The translations under genes were made by a program, and so were the position numbers. Source: Barnesiella intestinihominis YIT 11860 (GTDB taxonomy: Bacteria > Bacteroidota > Bacteroidia > Bacteroidales > Barnesiellaceae). Taken from it: DNA of 64,000 bases. Below, piece after piece: positions 18,490 through 26,945 of this stretch (its first letter is position 1; every line of letters starts with the position of its first letter). The notes under the pieces were generated by a model that worked only from the letters and a program-made list of their open reading frames with translations, was not told the DNA's origin and did not search any database. The stretch lies in NCBI RefSeq assembly GCF_000296465.1, contig NZ_JH815205.1, forward strand, positions 449,109 to 513,108, in the 5' to 3' direction.

Positions 18490-19410
18490 CTATCTCCCCA
18501 GTATAATTTTCAGTTCTTCTCTTGCCAAAAAAGAAGGAGCAAATTCTTCACGCGCTTGCTCCAATAACTGTTGCTCATTCTCATATCGAGCCGAGAAATG
18601 CCCCAATAACAATTGCTTTACACCTGCTTTACGAGCTATAATAGCCGCTTGCCGAGCCGTCGAATGGCAGGTTTCCTTCGCAAGAGCTTCGGCATCGTCC
18701 CCGAATGTAGCCTCGTGATACAACAAATCTACACCTTCTATGATCGGTAACAAAGCCTCGTTATAAGCCGTATCGGAACAATAGGCATAACGTAACGGAG
18801 GGTCTGCCGGCGTCGTCAAATATGAGTTGGGAATAATTCGACCATCGGAAGTAACAAAATCTTCTCCCGCCTTTATCGCAGCTCTACGGTAAACCGGAAC
18901 GTTATAAAAATTCATCATATCTCCCAATAAATGTCGCATTCCTACTTTCTCTTCAAAAAGGAAACCCGAACACGGAACCCTGTGTATCATCGGTAAGGAA
19001 CGAACTCTAATAGATTTGTCTTCATAAATCACCTCCGTTCTATTCGGCAATACAGGTTCGAAACGAACAGTAAAAGGCAAGTCCCGACAGAAAAAATCGA
19101 GTTGAGGCCGAAACACCTGCTCTGCCTGAGGATGGGCATGAATCACCAGTTCTCCGGTCCTACCTACTAACGCAAAAGTCGAAATCATTCCGATCAAACC
19201 GAAACAATGGTCTCCATGAAGATGACTCAAAAAGATATGCCCCAATCTCGTAAACTTCAATCGCATGCGACGAAACTGTATCTGAGCCCCTTCTCCGCAA
19301 TCAATCATAAACAAATTGTCGCGAATATTCAGAATCTGCGTACTCGGATAGTGACGTGCGGTGGGCAAAGCCGACCCACACCCCAAAATATTTACCTCAA
19401 ACTTTCCCAT
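18490..19410 (-). CDS. rnz: ribonuclease Z (tRNA 3' endonuclease)
   Basis: Metallo-beta-lactamase fold endonuclease of 306 aa that trims tRNA 3' ends. The metal-binding motif SHLHGDHCFGLIGM is at about 61-74, a downstream HRVPCSGFLFEE stretch follows, an aspartate is in YAYCSDTAYNEALLP, and a histidine cluster in LLYHEATFGDDA and LLLGHFSARYEN completes the zinc sites. Length is typical of the short (bacterial RNase Z) form. A -7 box TATCTTTG is 22 bp upstream of the ATG. Neighbour rpsA is transcribed in the same direction but has its own terminator between them. Confidence 0.95.
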   Translation of the reverse strand: MGKFEVNILGCGSALPTARHYPSTQILNIRDNLFMIDCGEGAQIQFRRMRLKFTRLGHIFLSHLHGDHCFGLIGMISTFALVGRTGELVIHAHPQAEQVFRPQLDFFCRDLPFTVRFEPVLPNRTEVIYEDKSIRVRSLPMIHRVPCSGFLFEEKVGMRHLLGDMMNFYNVPVYRRAAIKAGEDFVTSDGRIIPNSYLTTPADPPLRYAYCSDTAYNEALLPIIEGVDLLYHEATFGDDAEALAKETCHSTARQAAIIARKAGVKQLLLGHFSARYENEQQLLEQAREEFAPSFLAREELKIILGR

Positions 19411-19432
19411 TTCAAAGCTCCTTTGACATTTA

Positions 19433-19440
19433 CAAAGATA
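19433..19440 (-). promoter_or_regulatory. predicted -7 box of rnz
   Basis: TATCTTTG on the minus strand, an exact TAnnTTTG match, 22 bp upstream of the rnz ATG. A matching -33 TTTG is not visible at the usual distance. Confidence 0.5.
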
Positions 19441-19481
19441 TGCATTTCCTCACTTTAACCTGCACTTTTCATAATCAAACA

Positions 19482-19509
19482 AAAAGACCGGCAATCTTGC
19501 CGGTCTTTT
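19482..19509 (-). terminator. rpsA terminator
   Basis: Perfect 13-bp arms AAAAGACCGGCAA (19482-19494) and TTGCCGGTCTTTT (19497-19509) around a 2-nt centre, followed on the minus strand by TTTTTGTTTG. It lies 25 bp after the rpsA stop codon. Confidence 0.88.
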
Positions 19510-19534
19510 CTTTATAATACGCTTTTAATGCGCC

Positions 19535-21328
19535 TTATTTTTTCTCTGCGTCGAGTTTCTCTTTCAAAGCTGCCAATGCATCGATATCGCCCAAAGTAGT
19601 TTTTTCCATTTGAGGAGTTACGATAGCATCGTCTGCCTTAGCGGCTTTTTTAGCGGCTTTCTTAGCAGCATTTTCTTTCTTAGCCTCAGCCTTAGCTTCA
19701 TCTTCGAAAATACGGCTGTGAGACAAGATGATACGTTTAGCATCTTTGTTAAACTCTATAACCTTGAACGGAAGTTTCTCTTCCAATTGAGCCTGAGTTC
19801 CGTCTTGTTTTACCAAATGTTTGGGAGTAGCGAATCCTTCAACGCCATAAGGCAAAGCAATTACAGCGCCCTTATCGAGCATTTCGATGATAGTACCTTC
19901 ATGGATAGAATCGACGGTAAAGATACCTTCGAATACGTCCCACGGATTCTCTTCGAGTTGTTTGTGACCCAAGCTCAAACGACGATTTTCCTTATCGATT
20001 TCCAATACTTGAACTTCGATGTCGGCTCCAATTTGAGTAAATTCAGACGGGTGTTTGATTTTCTTCGTCCAAGAAAGGTCTGAGATATGAATCAAACCAT
20101 CTACGCCCTCTTCGATTTCAACGAATACACCGAAGTTTGTAAAGTTACGAACTTTGGCATGATGACGAGAACCGACAGCATATTTGGTTTCGATATCTTC
20201 CCACGGATCCGGTTTGAGTTGTTTGATACCGAGAGACATTTTACGTTCTTCACGGTCAAGAGTCAAGATAACGGCTTCTACCTCATCGCCTACTTTCATG
20301 AAGTCTTGTGCACTACGCAAGTGTTGCGACCAAGACATTTCGGAAACGTGGATAAGACCTTCGACACCCGGAGCTATTTCGATGAATGCACCATAGTCAG
20401 CCATTACGACAACTTTACCTTTCACTTTGTCACCCACTTTCAAATCGGGATCCAAAGCATCCCATGGATGGGGTTGCAATTGTTTCAGGCCCAACGCAAT
20501 GCGTTTTTTCTCATCATCGAAATCGAGGATAACTACATTGAGTTTTTGATCGAGAGAAACTACTTCTTCGGGGTGAGATACACGTCCCCAAGAAAGGTCG
20601 GTGATGTGAATCAATCCATCTACGCCGCCCAAATCGATGAATACACCATAGGAAGTGATATTCTTGACAGTTCCTTCGAGTACTTGTCCTTTTTCGAGTT
20701 TGGCAATAATTTCTTTCTTCTGTTGTTCGAGCTCGGCTTCGATAAGAGCTTTGTGCGAAACAACCACATTCTTGAATTCTTGATTGATTTTAACAACTTT
20801 GAATTCCATAGTTTTACCTACGAATACATCGTAGTCACGGATAGGCTTAACGTCGATTTGAGAACCGGGCAAGAATGCTTCGATACCGAATACATCGACA
20901 ATCATACCGCCCTTCGTGCGACATTTGATATATCCTTTGATGATTTCGTCGTTTTCAAGAGCCGAGTTAACACGATCCCAAGAGCGAGTAGCACGAGCCT
21001 TCTTGTGCGACAAAACCAATTGTCCTTTTTTATCTTCCTGATTCTCGATATAAACCTCTACTTTATCTCCTATTTTCAAATCGGGATTGTAGCGGAATTC
21101 GCTCATCGGAATGATACCGTCCGATTTGTAACCGATGTTTACGACCACTTCACGTTTGTTCAATGCGATTACCGTACCTTCGATTACTTCTTTGTCTTTT
21201 ACCGTATTCAAAGACTGGTCATAAGTATTTACCAATTCATCATGGCTCTTATCACCATACACTTCGCCTTTTTCAAAGGCATCCCAGTCAAAATTTTCTA
21301 CCGGGCTGTTTTTTAGTTCTTCACTCAT
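19535..21328 (-). CDS. rpsA: 30S ribosomal protein S1
   Basis: Translation-initiation RNA-binding protein of 597 aa. Six S1 (OB-fold) repeats can be followed: about 45-110, 130-195, 210-280, 298-368, 384-454 and 470-535. Repeats 3-5 share the motif EG(V/L)xGLIHxSxxSW. A lysine/alanine-rich tail (KAEAKKENAAKKAAKKAAKA) follows the last repeat, then a short acidic end. The N-terminus is acidic (FDWDAFEKGEVYGDKSHDELVNTY), as in Bacteroidetes S1. Monocistronic, with its own promoter and terminator. A 409-codon open frame on the opposite strand (20087-21316) is a compositional shadow. Confidence 0.97.
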   Translation of the reverse strand: MSEELKNSPVENFDWDAFEKGEVYGDKSHDELVNTYDQSLNTVKDKEVIEGTVIALNKREVVVNIGYKSDGIIPMSEFRYNPDLKIGDKVEVYIENQEDKKGQLVLSHKKARATRSWDRVNSALENDEIIKGYIKCRTKGGMIVDVFGIEAFLPGSQIDVKPIRDYDVFVGKTMEFKVVKINQEFKNVVVSHKALIEAELEQQKKEIIAKLEKGQVLEGTVKNITSYGVFIDLGGVDGLIHITDLSWGRVSHPEEVVSLDQKLNVVILDFDDEKKRIALGLKQLQPHPWDALDPDLKVGDKVKGKVVVMADYGAFIEIAPGVEGLIHVSEMSWSQHLRSAQDFMKVGDEVEAVILTLDREERKMSLGIKQLKPDPWEDIETKYAVGSRHHAKVRNFTNFGVFVEIEEGVDGLIHISDLSWTKKIKHPSEFTQIGADIEVQVLEIDKENRRLSLGHKQLEENPWDVFEGIFTVDSIHEGTIIEMLDKGAVIALPYGVEGFATPKHLVKQDGTQAQLEEKLPFKVIEFNKDAKRIILSHSRIFEDEAKAEAKKENAAKKAAKKAAKADDAIVTPQMEKTTLGDIDALAALKEKLDAEKK

Positions 21329-21393
21329 GTTAATTAAATAATTGATTTTTTGATTAATAAGTTAGACATTATATGGTCTTGTTAAAATCGGTG

Positions 21394-21424
21394 CGAAGAT
21401 ACAAAATCTTTTCCTCTCTGCAAA
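21394..21424 (-). promoter_or_regulatory. predicted rpsA promoter
   Basis: Minus-strand -33 TTTG (21424-21421), 19-bp spacer, -7 TATCTTCG (21401-21394; one base off TAnnTTTG). It lies about 65 bp before the rpsA ATG. Confidence 0.55.
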
Positions 21425-21549
21425 TTATTTCAAGAATATAATCTCCTAACACCCTTTGACATAAACATATATTCATCTCTACAAAAGATTCCGCCATGCA
21501 ATAAACAGAGTATAATTTTGTTTTATTTAAAGAGAATATATACCCACCC

Positions 21550-22533
21550 ATGAATAGACAAAAGATAACATGGTTGCAAATACTCCAAGGTTGGAGTATG
21601 TTATTGGTCGTAATAGGACATGTTACCTTAACCGGTATTTTCGAGAATCCTCAAACTCCGGTGAGCGCGACGATAGAGCGTGTCATATACAGTTTTCACA
21701 TGCCTCTTTTCATGTTTATCTCCGGTTTCCTTTTTTATTTCACAAAAATCAGCCGAGACTTAGCCTATAAAGAAGTTGTGTTCGATAAGCTCAAACGGTT
21801 GGGAATCCCCTATTTGTTCTTCACCTTTTTCACCTTCGCCGTCAAGTTTATATTCTCACCATTCATGAAACGCCCGGTAGAATTGTCTTTACGACAATTT
21901 ACCGACAGTTTTCTATATCCCGGCTCCAACCCGTTGAGCGAAATGTGGTTCGTCGCCACACTCTTTATCATCATGCTATCTTATCCTTTGCTGAAATATA
22001 TGATAACGGGGCATTTCAAAATCGCGGTATTAATTATCGGAAGTGTCGTACTCAACTTATTTTTCCCTCCCGATATATTCTTGCTTTGCCTTTCCAACGT
22101 GGCATATATGTTCCTTTTTTTCTGCTTAGGCATACTTTTCTGCAAATTCGATATACAACGTTTTTTGAGTCATTCCGGGAATCTCCTACTTTCGCTCCTT
22201 CTTTTCATCGCACTGAATCTGATTCCCGACTGCCCGATTTTACTGTTAAACCTCACCGGAATAATCTTTTCCGTCTCATTGTGTCTGAACTTAACCCCGA
22301 TAGTATCGGGACTATTCTCCTCCTTCCGAGACTATACGTTTCAAATTTTTCTATTAGGAATTTTTCCACAAATAGCCATCAGAATACTCTACTCCAAGAT
22401 ACCACAAAACGAATTGTCCTATTGGAGTCTCTATATCATTAGTATTCTATTAGGGATTTACCTGCCTGTTTTCATAGCAAAAATCGTAGAGAAGATTCCC
22501 AACAAACTTATCCGCCGTTGTTTCGGACTCTGA
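21550..22533 (+). CDS. acyltransferase family 3 membrane protein
   Basis: A 327-aa polytopic inner-membrane protein of the acyltransferase_3 (OafA/WecH-like) family. The N-terminus ITWLQILQGWSMLLVVIGHV carries the family histidine (H at about residue 23), followed by YSFHMPLFMFISGFLFYF, a second conserved histidine region. About nine to ten hydrophobic segments follow to the C-terminus. Such proteins O-acetylate or succinylate cell-surface sugars or other carriers; the substrate is not inferable. It stands alone and converges on tadA, whose stop lies 2 bp away. Confidence 0.88.
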   Translation: MNRQKITWLQILQGWSMLLVVIGHVTLTGIFENPQTPVSATIERVIYSFHMPLFMFISGFLFYFTKISRDLAYKEVVFDKLKRLGIPYLFFTFFTFAVKFIFSPFMKRPVELSLRQFTDSFLYPGSNPLSEMWFVATLFIIMLSYPLLKYMITGHFKIAVLIIGSVVLNLFFPPDIFLLCLSNVAYMFLFFCLGILFCKFDIQRFLSHSGNLLLSLLLFIALNLIPDCPILLLNLTGIIFSVSLCLNLTPIVSGLFSSFRDYTFQIFLLGIFPQIAIRILYSKIPQNELSYWSLYIISILLGIYLPVFIAKIVEKIPNKLIRRCFGL

Positions 22534-22535
22534 TT

Positions 22536-22979
22536 CTATCGTTTTTTCGCAAAAAAATCTTTCATCAAAGCGATACACTCCCCGGCCAAAACACCACACT
22601 CGACCTCTGTTTTAGAATGCAATACATGAGGAGCGAAACGCCGGTAACCTCGTTTCTCATCGCCGGCTCCAAATACGACCCGAGCGAGCTGAGCCCACCC
22701 TATCGCACCGGCACACATCACACACGGCTCCAATGTCACATACAAGGTACAGTCGGTCAAATACTTACCGCCGAGCGAAGCCGCAGCCGAAGTAATCGCT
22801 TGCATTTCGGCATGAGCCGTCACATCGCCCAGACATTCGGTCAAATTATGTGCCCGAGCCACAACCCTATCTTTACAAACGATGACAGTTCCCACCGGTA
22901 TCTCATCGGCATCGAATGCCTCTTTTGCCTCCTGCAAGGCCATTCTCATAAACCGTTCGTCCTTTGCTCTATCAACCAT
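22536..22979 (-). CDS. tadA: tRNA-specific adenosine deaminase / nucleoside deaminase
   Basis: Zinc deaminase of 147 aa in the cytidine-deaminase superfamily. Motif HAE at 56-58 (H zinc ligand, E58 proton shuttle) and PCVMC at 85-89 (two zinc cysteines), with GAIGWAQLARVVFGA after it, match TadA, which makes inosine-34 in tRNA-Arg. A guanine-deaminase-like role is the main alternative. Convergent with the acyltransferase gene. Upstream, a MITE-like element separates it from the SIMPL gene on the same strand. Confidence 0.9.
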   Translation of the reverse strand: MVDRAKDERFMRMALQEAKEAFDADEIPVGTVIVCKDRVVARAHNLTECLGDVTAHAEMQAITSAAASLGGKYLTDCTLYVTLEPCVMCAGAIGWAQLARVVFGAGDEKRGYRRFAPHVLHSKTEVECGVLAGECIALMKDFFAKKR

Positions 22980-23068
22980 ATCTTCTCATAAGCTTTGTGG
23001 GAAACACTATCATTTCTCATACAATCCTGACAATATTCCCCACATAGTAGCTCTTGTCCTTTTTCTTA

Positions 23069-23260
23069 GAAGTTGTTTTAAATTTATTCCGAGACAGATT
23101 GAGACCCATGTTGAAGCAGATTGGAGTCCGAGATATGCAGTCAATAGCGGGCTATTGACAAAAATCAAGGGATTCAAGATGCGACACAGGGGCTCAATAT
23201 GGCCGGAACATACCTGCTTGAAATGATAATATTATTTCTCAATAAATTTAAAACAGCTTC
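23069..23260. mobile_element. MITE-like element with 20-bp terminal inverted repeats
   Basis: A 192-bp non-coding element. The left end GAAGTTGTTTTAAATTTATT (23069-23088) and right end AATAAATTTAAAACAGCTTC (23241-23260) are inverted repeats matching at 19 of 20 positions. Both ends are flanked by TTA (23066-23068 and 23261-23263), a 3-bp target duplication of TNA type. Internally a 9-bp perfect palindrome GTCAATAGC-GG-GCTATTGAC lies at 23140-23159. No transposase is encoded. By known family behaviour, TNA duplications occur with some IS5-group elements (for example the IS1031 group); the parent element is unknown. Confidence 0.8.
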
Positions 23261-23965
23261 TTAATTCTTCAAATAATATACCACCGAGGTCACGACCCGC
23301 ACATGCTTCAAATAAGGAGTATTGGCATCCCTATCCTCGATAGAGAATTGTCCTTGATATGCCGATGATATTTTGCCCAATTTACTATCGGAGTCTTTGG
23401 CGAATTTTTCGGCGGCAACTCTCGCATTTTGAGTGGCTTCGGCAATCATCTCGGGTTTTAGTTCATTCAACTTGGTAAACAAGAACTGAGTGTTATACTG
23501 ATAATCCCCGGAAACGATAGCCACCCCCTTTTCCAACAAGGAGGCTTGCTTCACGATCAACTCTCGTACTTTCTCTACTTGATTCGAAGATACCGTTATT
23601 ACCGAAGTAACATTATAACGATACGGGACACTTTGGTTTCCATACCGTTCGGCCTGCATATCTACGATTCCGGGAGCCGCGATAGAAATTTCGGCGTCGG
23701 ATATCCCGTTAGCTTTCAGAAAATTTATCACGATTGTATTCTTAGTATTGATCGTACGGTAAATCGTGCCTAAATCATTCCCCAACTCCTTATATACCAA
23801 AGGCCAGATAACTTTATCGGCCGGGACCTCACGCTCTGACAAACCTTTTACCGAGACCGTACGCACAGCCTCCTTCGAACGAACGATACCTTGTTCGATT
23901 CGTTGCCCCAATAAAAACAAGCCTACTGCTATGATAATAGCCGGCACAATCCATTTGTTTTTCAT
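23261..23965 (-). CDS. SIMPL-domain (DUF541) membrane-anchored protein
   Basis: A 234-aa protein from the ATG at 23965 (MKNKWIVPAIIIAVGLFLLG); an upstream start at 24019 would add 18 residues with no family support. One N-terminal membrane anchor (about 5-20) is followed by a SIMPL/DUF541 domain: VSVKGLSEREVPADKVIW, then YNVTSVITVSS, NARVAAEKFAKDSDSKLGKI and a C-terminal VVTSVVYYL. The family is periplasmic or surface and of uncertain function, linked to stress and outer-membrane proteins in other bacteria. Its TAA stop codon coincides with one copy of the TTA target duplication of the adjacent MITE-like element. Confidence 0.82.
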   Translation of the reverse strand: MKNKWIVPAIIIAVGLFLLGQRIEQGIVRSKEAVRTVSVKGLSEREVPADKVIWPLVYKELGNDLGTIYRTINTKNTIVINFLKANGISDAEISIAAPGIVDMQAERYGNQSVPYRYNVTSVITVSSNQVEKVRELIVKQASLLEKGVAIVSGDYQYNTQFLFTKLNELKPEMIAEATQNARVAAEKFAKDSDSKLGKISSAYQGQFSIEDRDANTPYLKHVRVVTSVVYYLKN

Positions 23966-24177
23966 AATCTTCCATATTTTATTTCTTACAAAGAAAATGC
24001 ATGCCAGACTCAAAAGCAAATTTTATTTGCAATTTTACCGAAGACATAGACTATTTTCACATCTATTGTCAGGAACTGTTCCAAAGATAATTATTCGCCG
24101 TATCTATCAGACTTTTTCTCACTCCGATTTCTTTTTTCATCGAATCTTCGTATATTCGCTTTTCCAAATTCGTACTT

Positions 24178-24549
24178 ATGGCGCAACACAACCAATTGGG
24201 AAAAACAGGAGAGGAACGAGCCGCAGAATATTTGATTTCCAAAGGATACATTATCCGAGACATAAATTGGCGGAGTGGAAAAATGGAATTGGATATTGTA
24301 GCCTATCGTGACAAAACGTTGGTTGTCGTAGAAGTCAAAACACGAAAAAACAACGAATTTCTACGCCCGGAAGAAGCCGTTACACTCCGCAAGATAAAAA
24401 ATATAATCCAAGCCACGGATGCCTATATTCGTATGTTCGATATACCTTTCGACATACGATTCGACATCATTACCTTAGTCGGGGAAAATGAAGACTTTCA
24501 AATAGAACATATAGAAGATGCCTTTCTTCCTCCATTAAACTGTCGATAA
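24178..24549 (+). CDS. YraN/UPF0102 family putative endonuclease
   Basis: A 123-aa protein with the UPF0102 pattern: LGKTGEERAAEYLISKGY (helix), ELDIVAYRDKTLVVVEVKTRK (the D...ExK core of a PD-(D/E)xK nuclease fold), and VTLRKIKNIIQATDAYI. The family resembles Holliday-junction resolvases in fold, but its function is not established. First gene of a tight three-gene unit with yjbR-like and birA (2-bp gap to the next gene). Confidence 0.92.
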   Translation: MAQHNQLGKTGEERAAEYLISKGYIIRDINWRSGKMELDIVAYRDKTLVVVEVKTRKNNEFLRPEEAVTLRKIKNIIQATDAYIRMFDIPFDIRFDIITLVGENEDFQIEHIEDAFLPPLNCR

Positions 24550-24551
24550 AC

Positions 24552-24932
24552 ATGAACGTAGAATCTTTGCGTGAATTCTGTCTGTCACTACCACAGGTAA
24601 CCGAATGTTTCCCATTCGATGAATGGGTGCTGGTTTTCAAAATCGAAGGTAAAATGTTTCTCTTCTGTGATTTGTCGGCCGAAGAGAAACGAATTTCGCT
24701 CAAATGCGACCCCGAACTTGCCATAGAATTACGGGAACGATATCCCGAAATAGAACCGGGCTACCACACGAATAAACGATTGTGGAATTCTATTTGGCTA
24801 AGGCCTTCCATCGACGATAAAGTCATTTGCGATTGTATCGTCCATGCTTATAGCGAAGTGCTAAAAAAACTACCCAAAATCAAACGCGAACCTTTATCGG
24901 AACTACTCGAAGCATGGAAACAAAAGAAATAA
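24552..24932 (+). CDS. MmcQ/YjbR-family protein
   Basis: A 126-aa protein of the MmcQ/YjbR family (CyaY-like fold). Hallmarks are LREFCLSLPQVTECFPFDEW near the N-terminus, then KMFLFCDL, SLKCDPELAIELRERYP, PGYHTNKRLWNSIWL and the C-terminal HAYSEVLKKLP. Proposed to bind DNA, with no firm biochemical role. Begins 2 bp after yraN; its last 19 bp overlap the start of birA, so the three genes are likely translated from one transcript. Confidence 0.92.
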   Translation: MNVESLREFCLSLPQVTECFPFDEWVLVFKIEGKMFLFCDLSAEEKRISLKCDPELAIELRERYPEIEPGYHTNKRLWNSIWLRPSIDDKVICDCIVHAYSEVLKKLPKIKREPLSELLEAWKQKK

Positions 24933-25663
24933 AATTCCAAAAAACTCACTTAAAGGAGATCGGCTCGACCAATACATATCTCCAAGAATCGGACAAAGAC
25001 AGACTTCTACCGGAAGGAACCATCGTTTACTGCGACATACAACGGTCTGGGCGCGGCCAACGTGGAAATTCATGGGAATCTGAGCCCTTCAAAAATTTAA
25101 CATTCAGCCTTTTACTCAGGCCAGAACATATCCCTGCCAATCGGCAATTCTTACTTTCTGAAATCGTATCGCTGGCAACTGTCGATGTTCTGAACCGATA
25201 CGCCACTGGATTCTCTATCAAATGGCCGAATGACATCTATTGGCACGACAAAAAAATTGCCGGTATTCTCATCGAAAATGTACTGAGCGGGAGTACATTC
25301 TCACGGGCTATTATCGGAATGGGGCTGAACATCAATCAGAAAAATTTTTACAGCGATGCTCCCAACCCGGTTTCATTATATCAAATAACAGGTCGCACCT
25401 ACAAGATAGAAAAAATATTAGACGAATTCACAGAGGCTTTCGGAAAGCGATATACAGACACATTTACAAACTCCTCCGACCGTATCCACAAAGAATATAT
25501 AGCGGCACTCTACCGAAACGACGGGGTATATCCGTTTTATAGCGACGGCAATATTTTCCACGCCTCTATTGCCGATGTCGAACTTGACGGTCATCTGCTT
25601 TTATCGACGGAATCGGGAGAGAAAAAACGCTTCGCTTTCAAAGAGGTTTCATTCCTGCTTTAA
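24914..25663 (+). CDS. birA: biotin--[acetyl-CoA-carboxylase] ligase
   Basis: A 249-aa biotin protein ligase that activates biotin with ATP and attaches it to carboxylase carrier proteins. Motifs: GSTNTYLQE, the biotinyl-AMP loop SGRGQRGNSWES, FKNLTFSLLLRP, IKWPNDIYWHDKKIAGIL with the catalytic lysine region, and GMGLNINQ. The short C-terminal SH3-like domain is present. There is no N-terminal helix-turn-helix, so it is the monofunctional class and not a repressor. It overlaps yjbR by 19 bp at the start and the TPR gene by 15 bp at the convergent end. Confidence 0.95.
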   Translation: METKEIKFQKTHLKEIGSTNTYLQESDKDRLLPEGTIVYCDIQRSGRGQRGNSWESEPFKNLTFSLLLRPEHIPANRQFLLSEIVSLATVDVLNRYATGFSIKWPNDIYWHDKKIAGILIENVLSGSTFSRAIIGMGLNINQKNFYSDAPNPVSLYQITGRTYKIEKILDEFTEAFGKRYTDTFTNSSDRIHKEYIAALYRNDGVYPFYSDGNIFHASIADVELDGHLLLSTESGEKKRFAFKEVSFLL

Positions 25664-26542
25664 ACGTTTCAAGAACGGACGAATAACCCCGCTGCTTTGA
25701 GGCAACTCATCGGAAAGTCCCGACAGCATGGAAAGTTGTTCCAAAAGATATTTATTGCTACGAACCCGTGCAGCAATCGTAAAATATTTTTTAGCACAAG
25801 CTATATCGCCGTTGATCACTTGCCTTTTTTCCTCTTTATATACGGAAGCAGAGATAGAAAGACCGTTCGAATCTTCAAGATACTGTTGATCTATCGATTT
25901 CAGTTTTTCCTGTCCCTTTATAGCATAATAGCTTCCCAAAAACAAGTTTGCATCAAAATTAAGAGAGTCTATATCCAAAATAGTTTTCTGAACCTCGACC
26001 GCTGCAGTATCGTTTCCAAGTAACAACAAAGCATCGGCTTTGGCTTTCAAATAATTAATTTGCCCGGGCATCACCGACAACAATTCGTCAGCAACGGCAA
26101 GTATCTTTTCAGCATCATGCCGAAACACATAATACCCCAATAAATAATTATTCGTCACCCGAGTAAACCACGGCTGTTGTTCTTTCACCAACAAAAGTAC
26201 CTGTTCATAAATGCCCGACTGTCCGATAGATCGCGACAACACGTCTATGCCGGTAAACAACGAATCCAAAGATAGTCCTTGCATTTCCGAACGAACCACA
26301 TATTGCATAATAGACGAAGAATCGTTCATCATGGCCGATGCGACAACCGCATCCACATACGTTTTCACCCTACCGGGACGGCGTTCCAACAATACGTCAT
26401 ACATAGTAACAGCCTCTTGCCACTCCTTATTGGCAAAGTGATCATCGGCTTTTCTCAACACAGTACGATACGGCATCTCGGCAAAAGCCGAAAAAGCGAT
26501 ACTACAAAAAAGGAAAAATCCTATTATCCGTCTTATATACAT
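25649..26542 (-). CDS. secreted tetratricopeptide-repeat protein
   Basis: A 297-aa protein with a signal peptide (about 1-21, IAFSAFAEM), so periplasmic or exported. Helical TPR-like repeats are visible: ADDHFANKEWQEAVTMYDVLLERRPG (about 32-57), an AEKILAVADELLSVMPGQINYLKAKADALLLLG pair (about 155-190) and VQKTILDIDSLNFDANLFLGSYYAIKG (about 195-225). The C-terminus is conserved-looking but unassigned. Function unknown; TPR proteins act as assembly platforms. Its promoter is one of the 87-bp hairpin/promoter modules described below. Confidence 0.8.
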   Translation of the reverse strand: MYIRRIIGFFLFCSIAFSAFAEMPYRTVLRKADDHFANKEWQEAVTMYDVLLERRPGRVKTYVDAVVASAMMNDSSSIMQYVVRSEMQGLSLDSLFTGIDVLSRSIGQSGIYEQVLLLVKEQQPWFTRVTNNYLLGYYVFRHDAEKILAVADELLSVMPGQINYLKAKADALLLLGNDTAAVEVQKTILDIDSLNFDANLFLGSYYAIKGQEKLKSIDQQYLEDSNGLSISASVYKEEKRQVINGDIACAKKYFTIAARVRSNKYLLEQLSMLSGLSDELPQSSGVIRPFLKRLKQE

Positions 26543-26567
26543 TTAATTGTCACCCATTATGAACAGA

Positions 26568-26662
26568 CAAAGATAGCGAAAGGTGAGTGCAGAGACAAAC
26601 GGAAATTTTATTTCCGATTTGACTATGCCGAACCGCATCCTATTTTCGTACTTACAAAGATA
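26568..26662 (-). repeat. 87-bp hairpin-promoter module upstream of the TPR gene
   Basis: Read on the minus strand, TATCTTTG (26662-26655) is followed exactly 87 bp later by a second TATCTTTG (26575-26568). Between them lie GGATGCGGTTCGGCATAG, a palindrome CGGAAAT-AAA-ATTTCCG and, abutting it, TTTG (26599-26596), which is 20 bp from the second box. The downstream box lies 25 bp before the ATG of the TPR gene. By hand alignment it matches the rsgA copy at 79 of 87 positions. Confidence 0.85.
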
Positions 26663-26945
26663 ACAAATCAACTCTGTAATATAGGCAATACTGCCGACAA
26701 AAATAAAACAGATTCCCCGCGAAACTTGCAGCAATCCGGTAAATAGTCCCGATGAATTAATTAAACATAAACTTTGAACGAGCTTCATTCTAAAAATAAA
26801 ATAAATTAATATTATATTTATAAATAATAACTTTATACATAGCATTATTCCCATATCTTTGTAACAGTAATTAAAACAGTCCATTAAGATAAAAAGGCTC
26901 GTCTTCCTGTACTGTTATTTTCAATCCGAGCCGAAAAATTCCATC
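26663..26945. other. intergenic region upstream of the fibronectin-like T9SS cargo gene
   Basis: AT-rich DNA between the TPR promoter module and the next gene. On the plus strand a -7 box TATCTTTG lies at 26854-26861, 84 bp before the ATG at 26946; the -33 position has only TTTA. In the presumed leader, GGCTCG (26896-26901) can pair with CGAGCC (26927-26932). A minus-strand open frame over 26543-26884 runs through the repeat and is not credible. Confidence 0.4.

Noticed and set aside
20087-21316. 409-codon open frame antisense to rpsA
   Set aside because: Composition follows from the codon use of the repeated S1 domains on the other strand; the peptide has no domain pattern, and rpsA is unambiguous.
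22882-23226. 114-codon frame across the MITE-like element
   Set aside because: It starts antisense inside tadA and ends within the element; no transposase motif was recognised in any frame.
26543-26884. 113-codon minus-strand frame upstream of the TPR gene
   Set aside because: It runs through the 87-bp hairpin-promoter repeat and AT-rich DNA; the peptide shows no family pattern.
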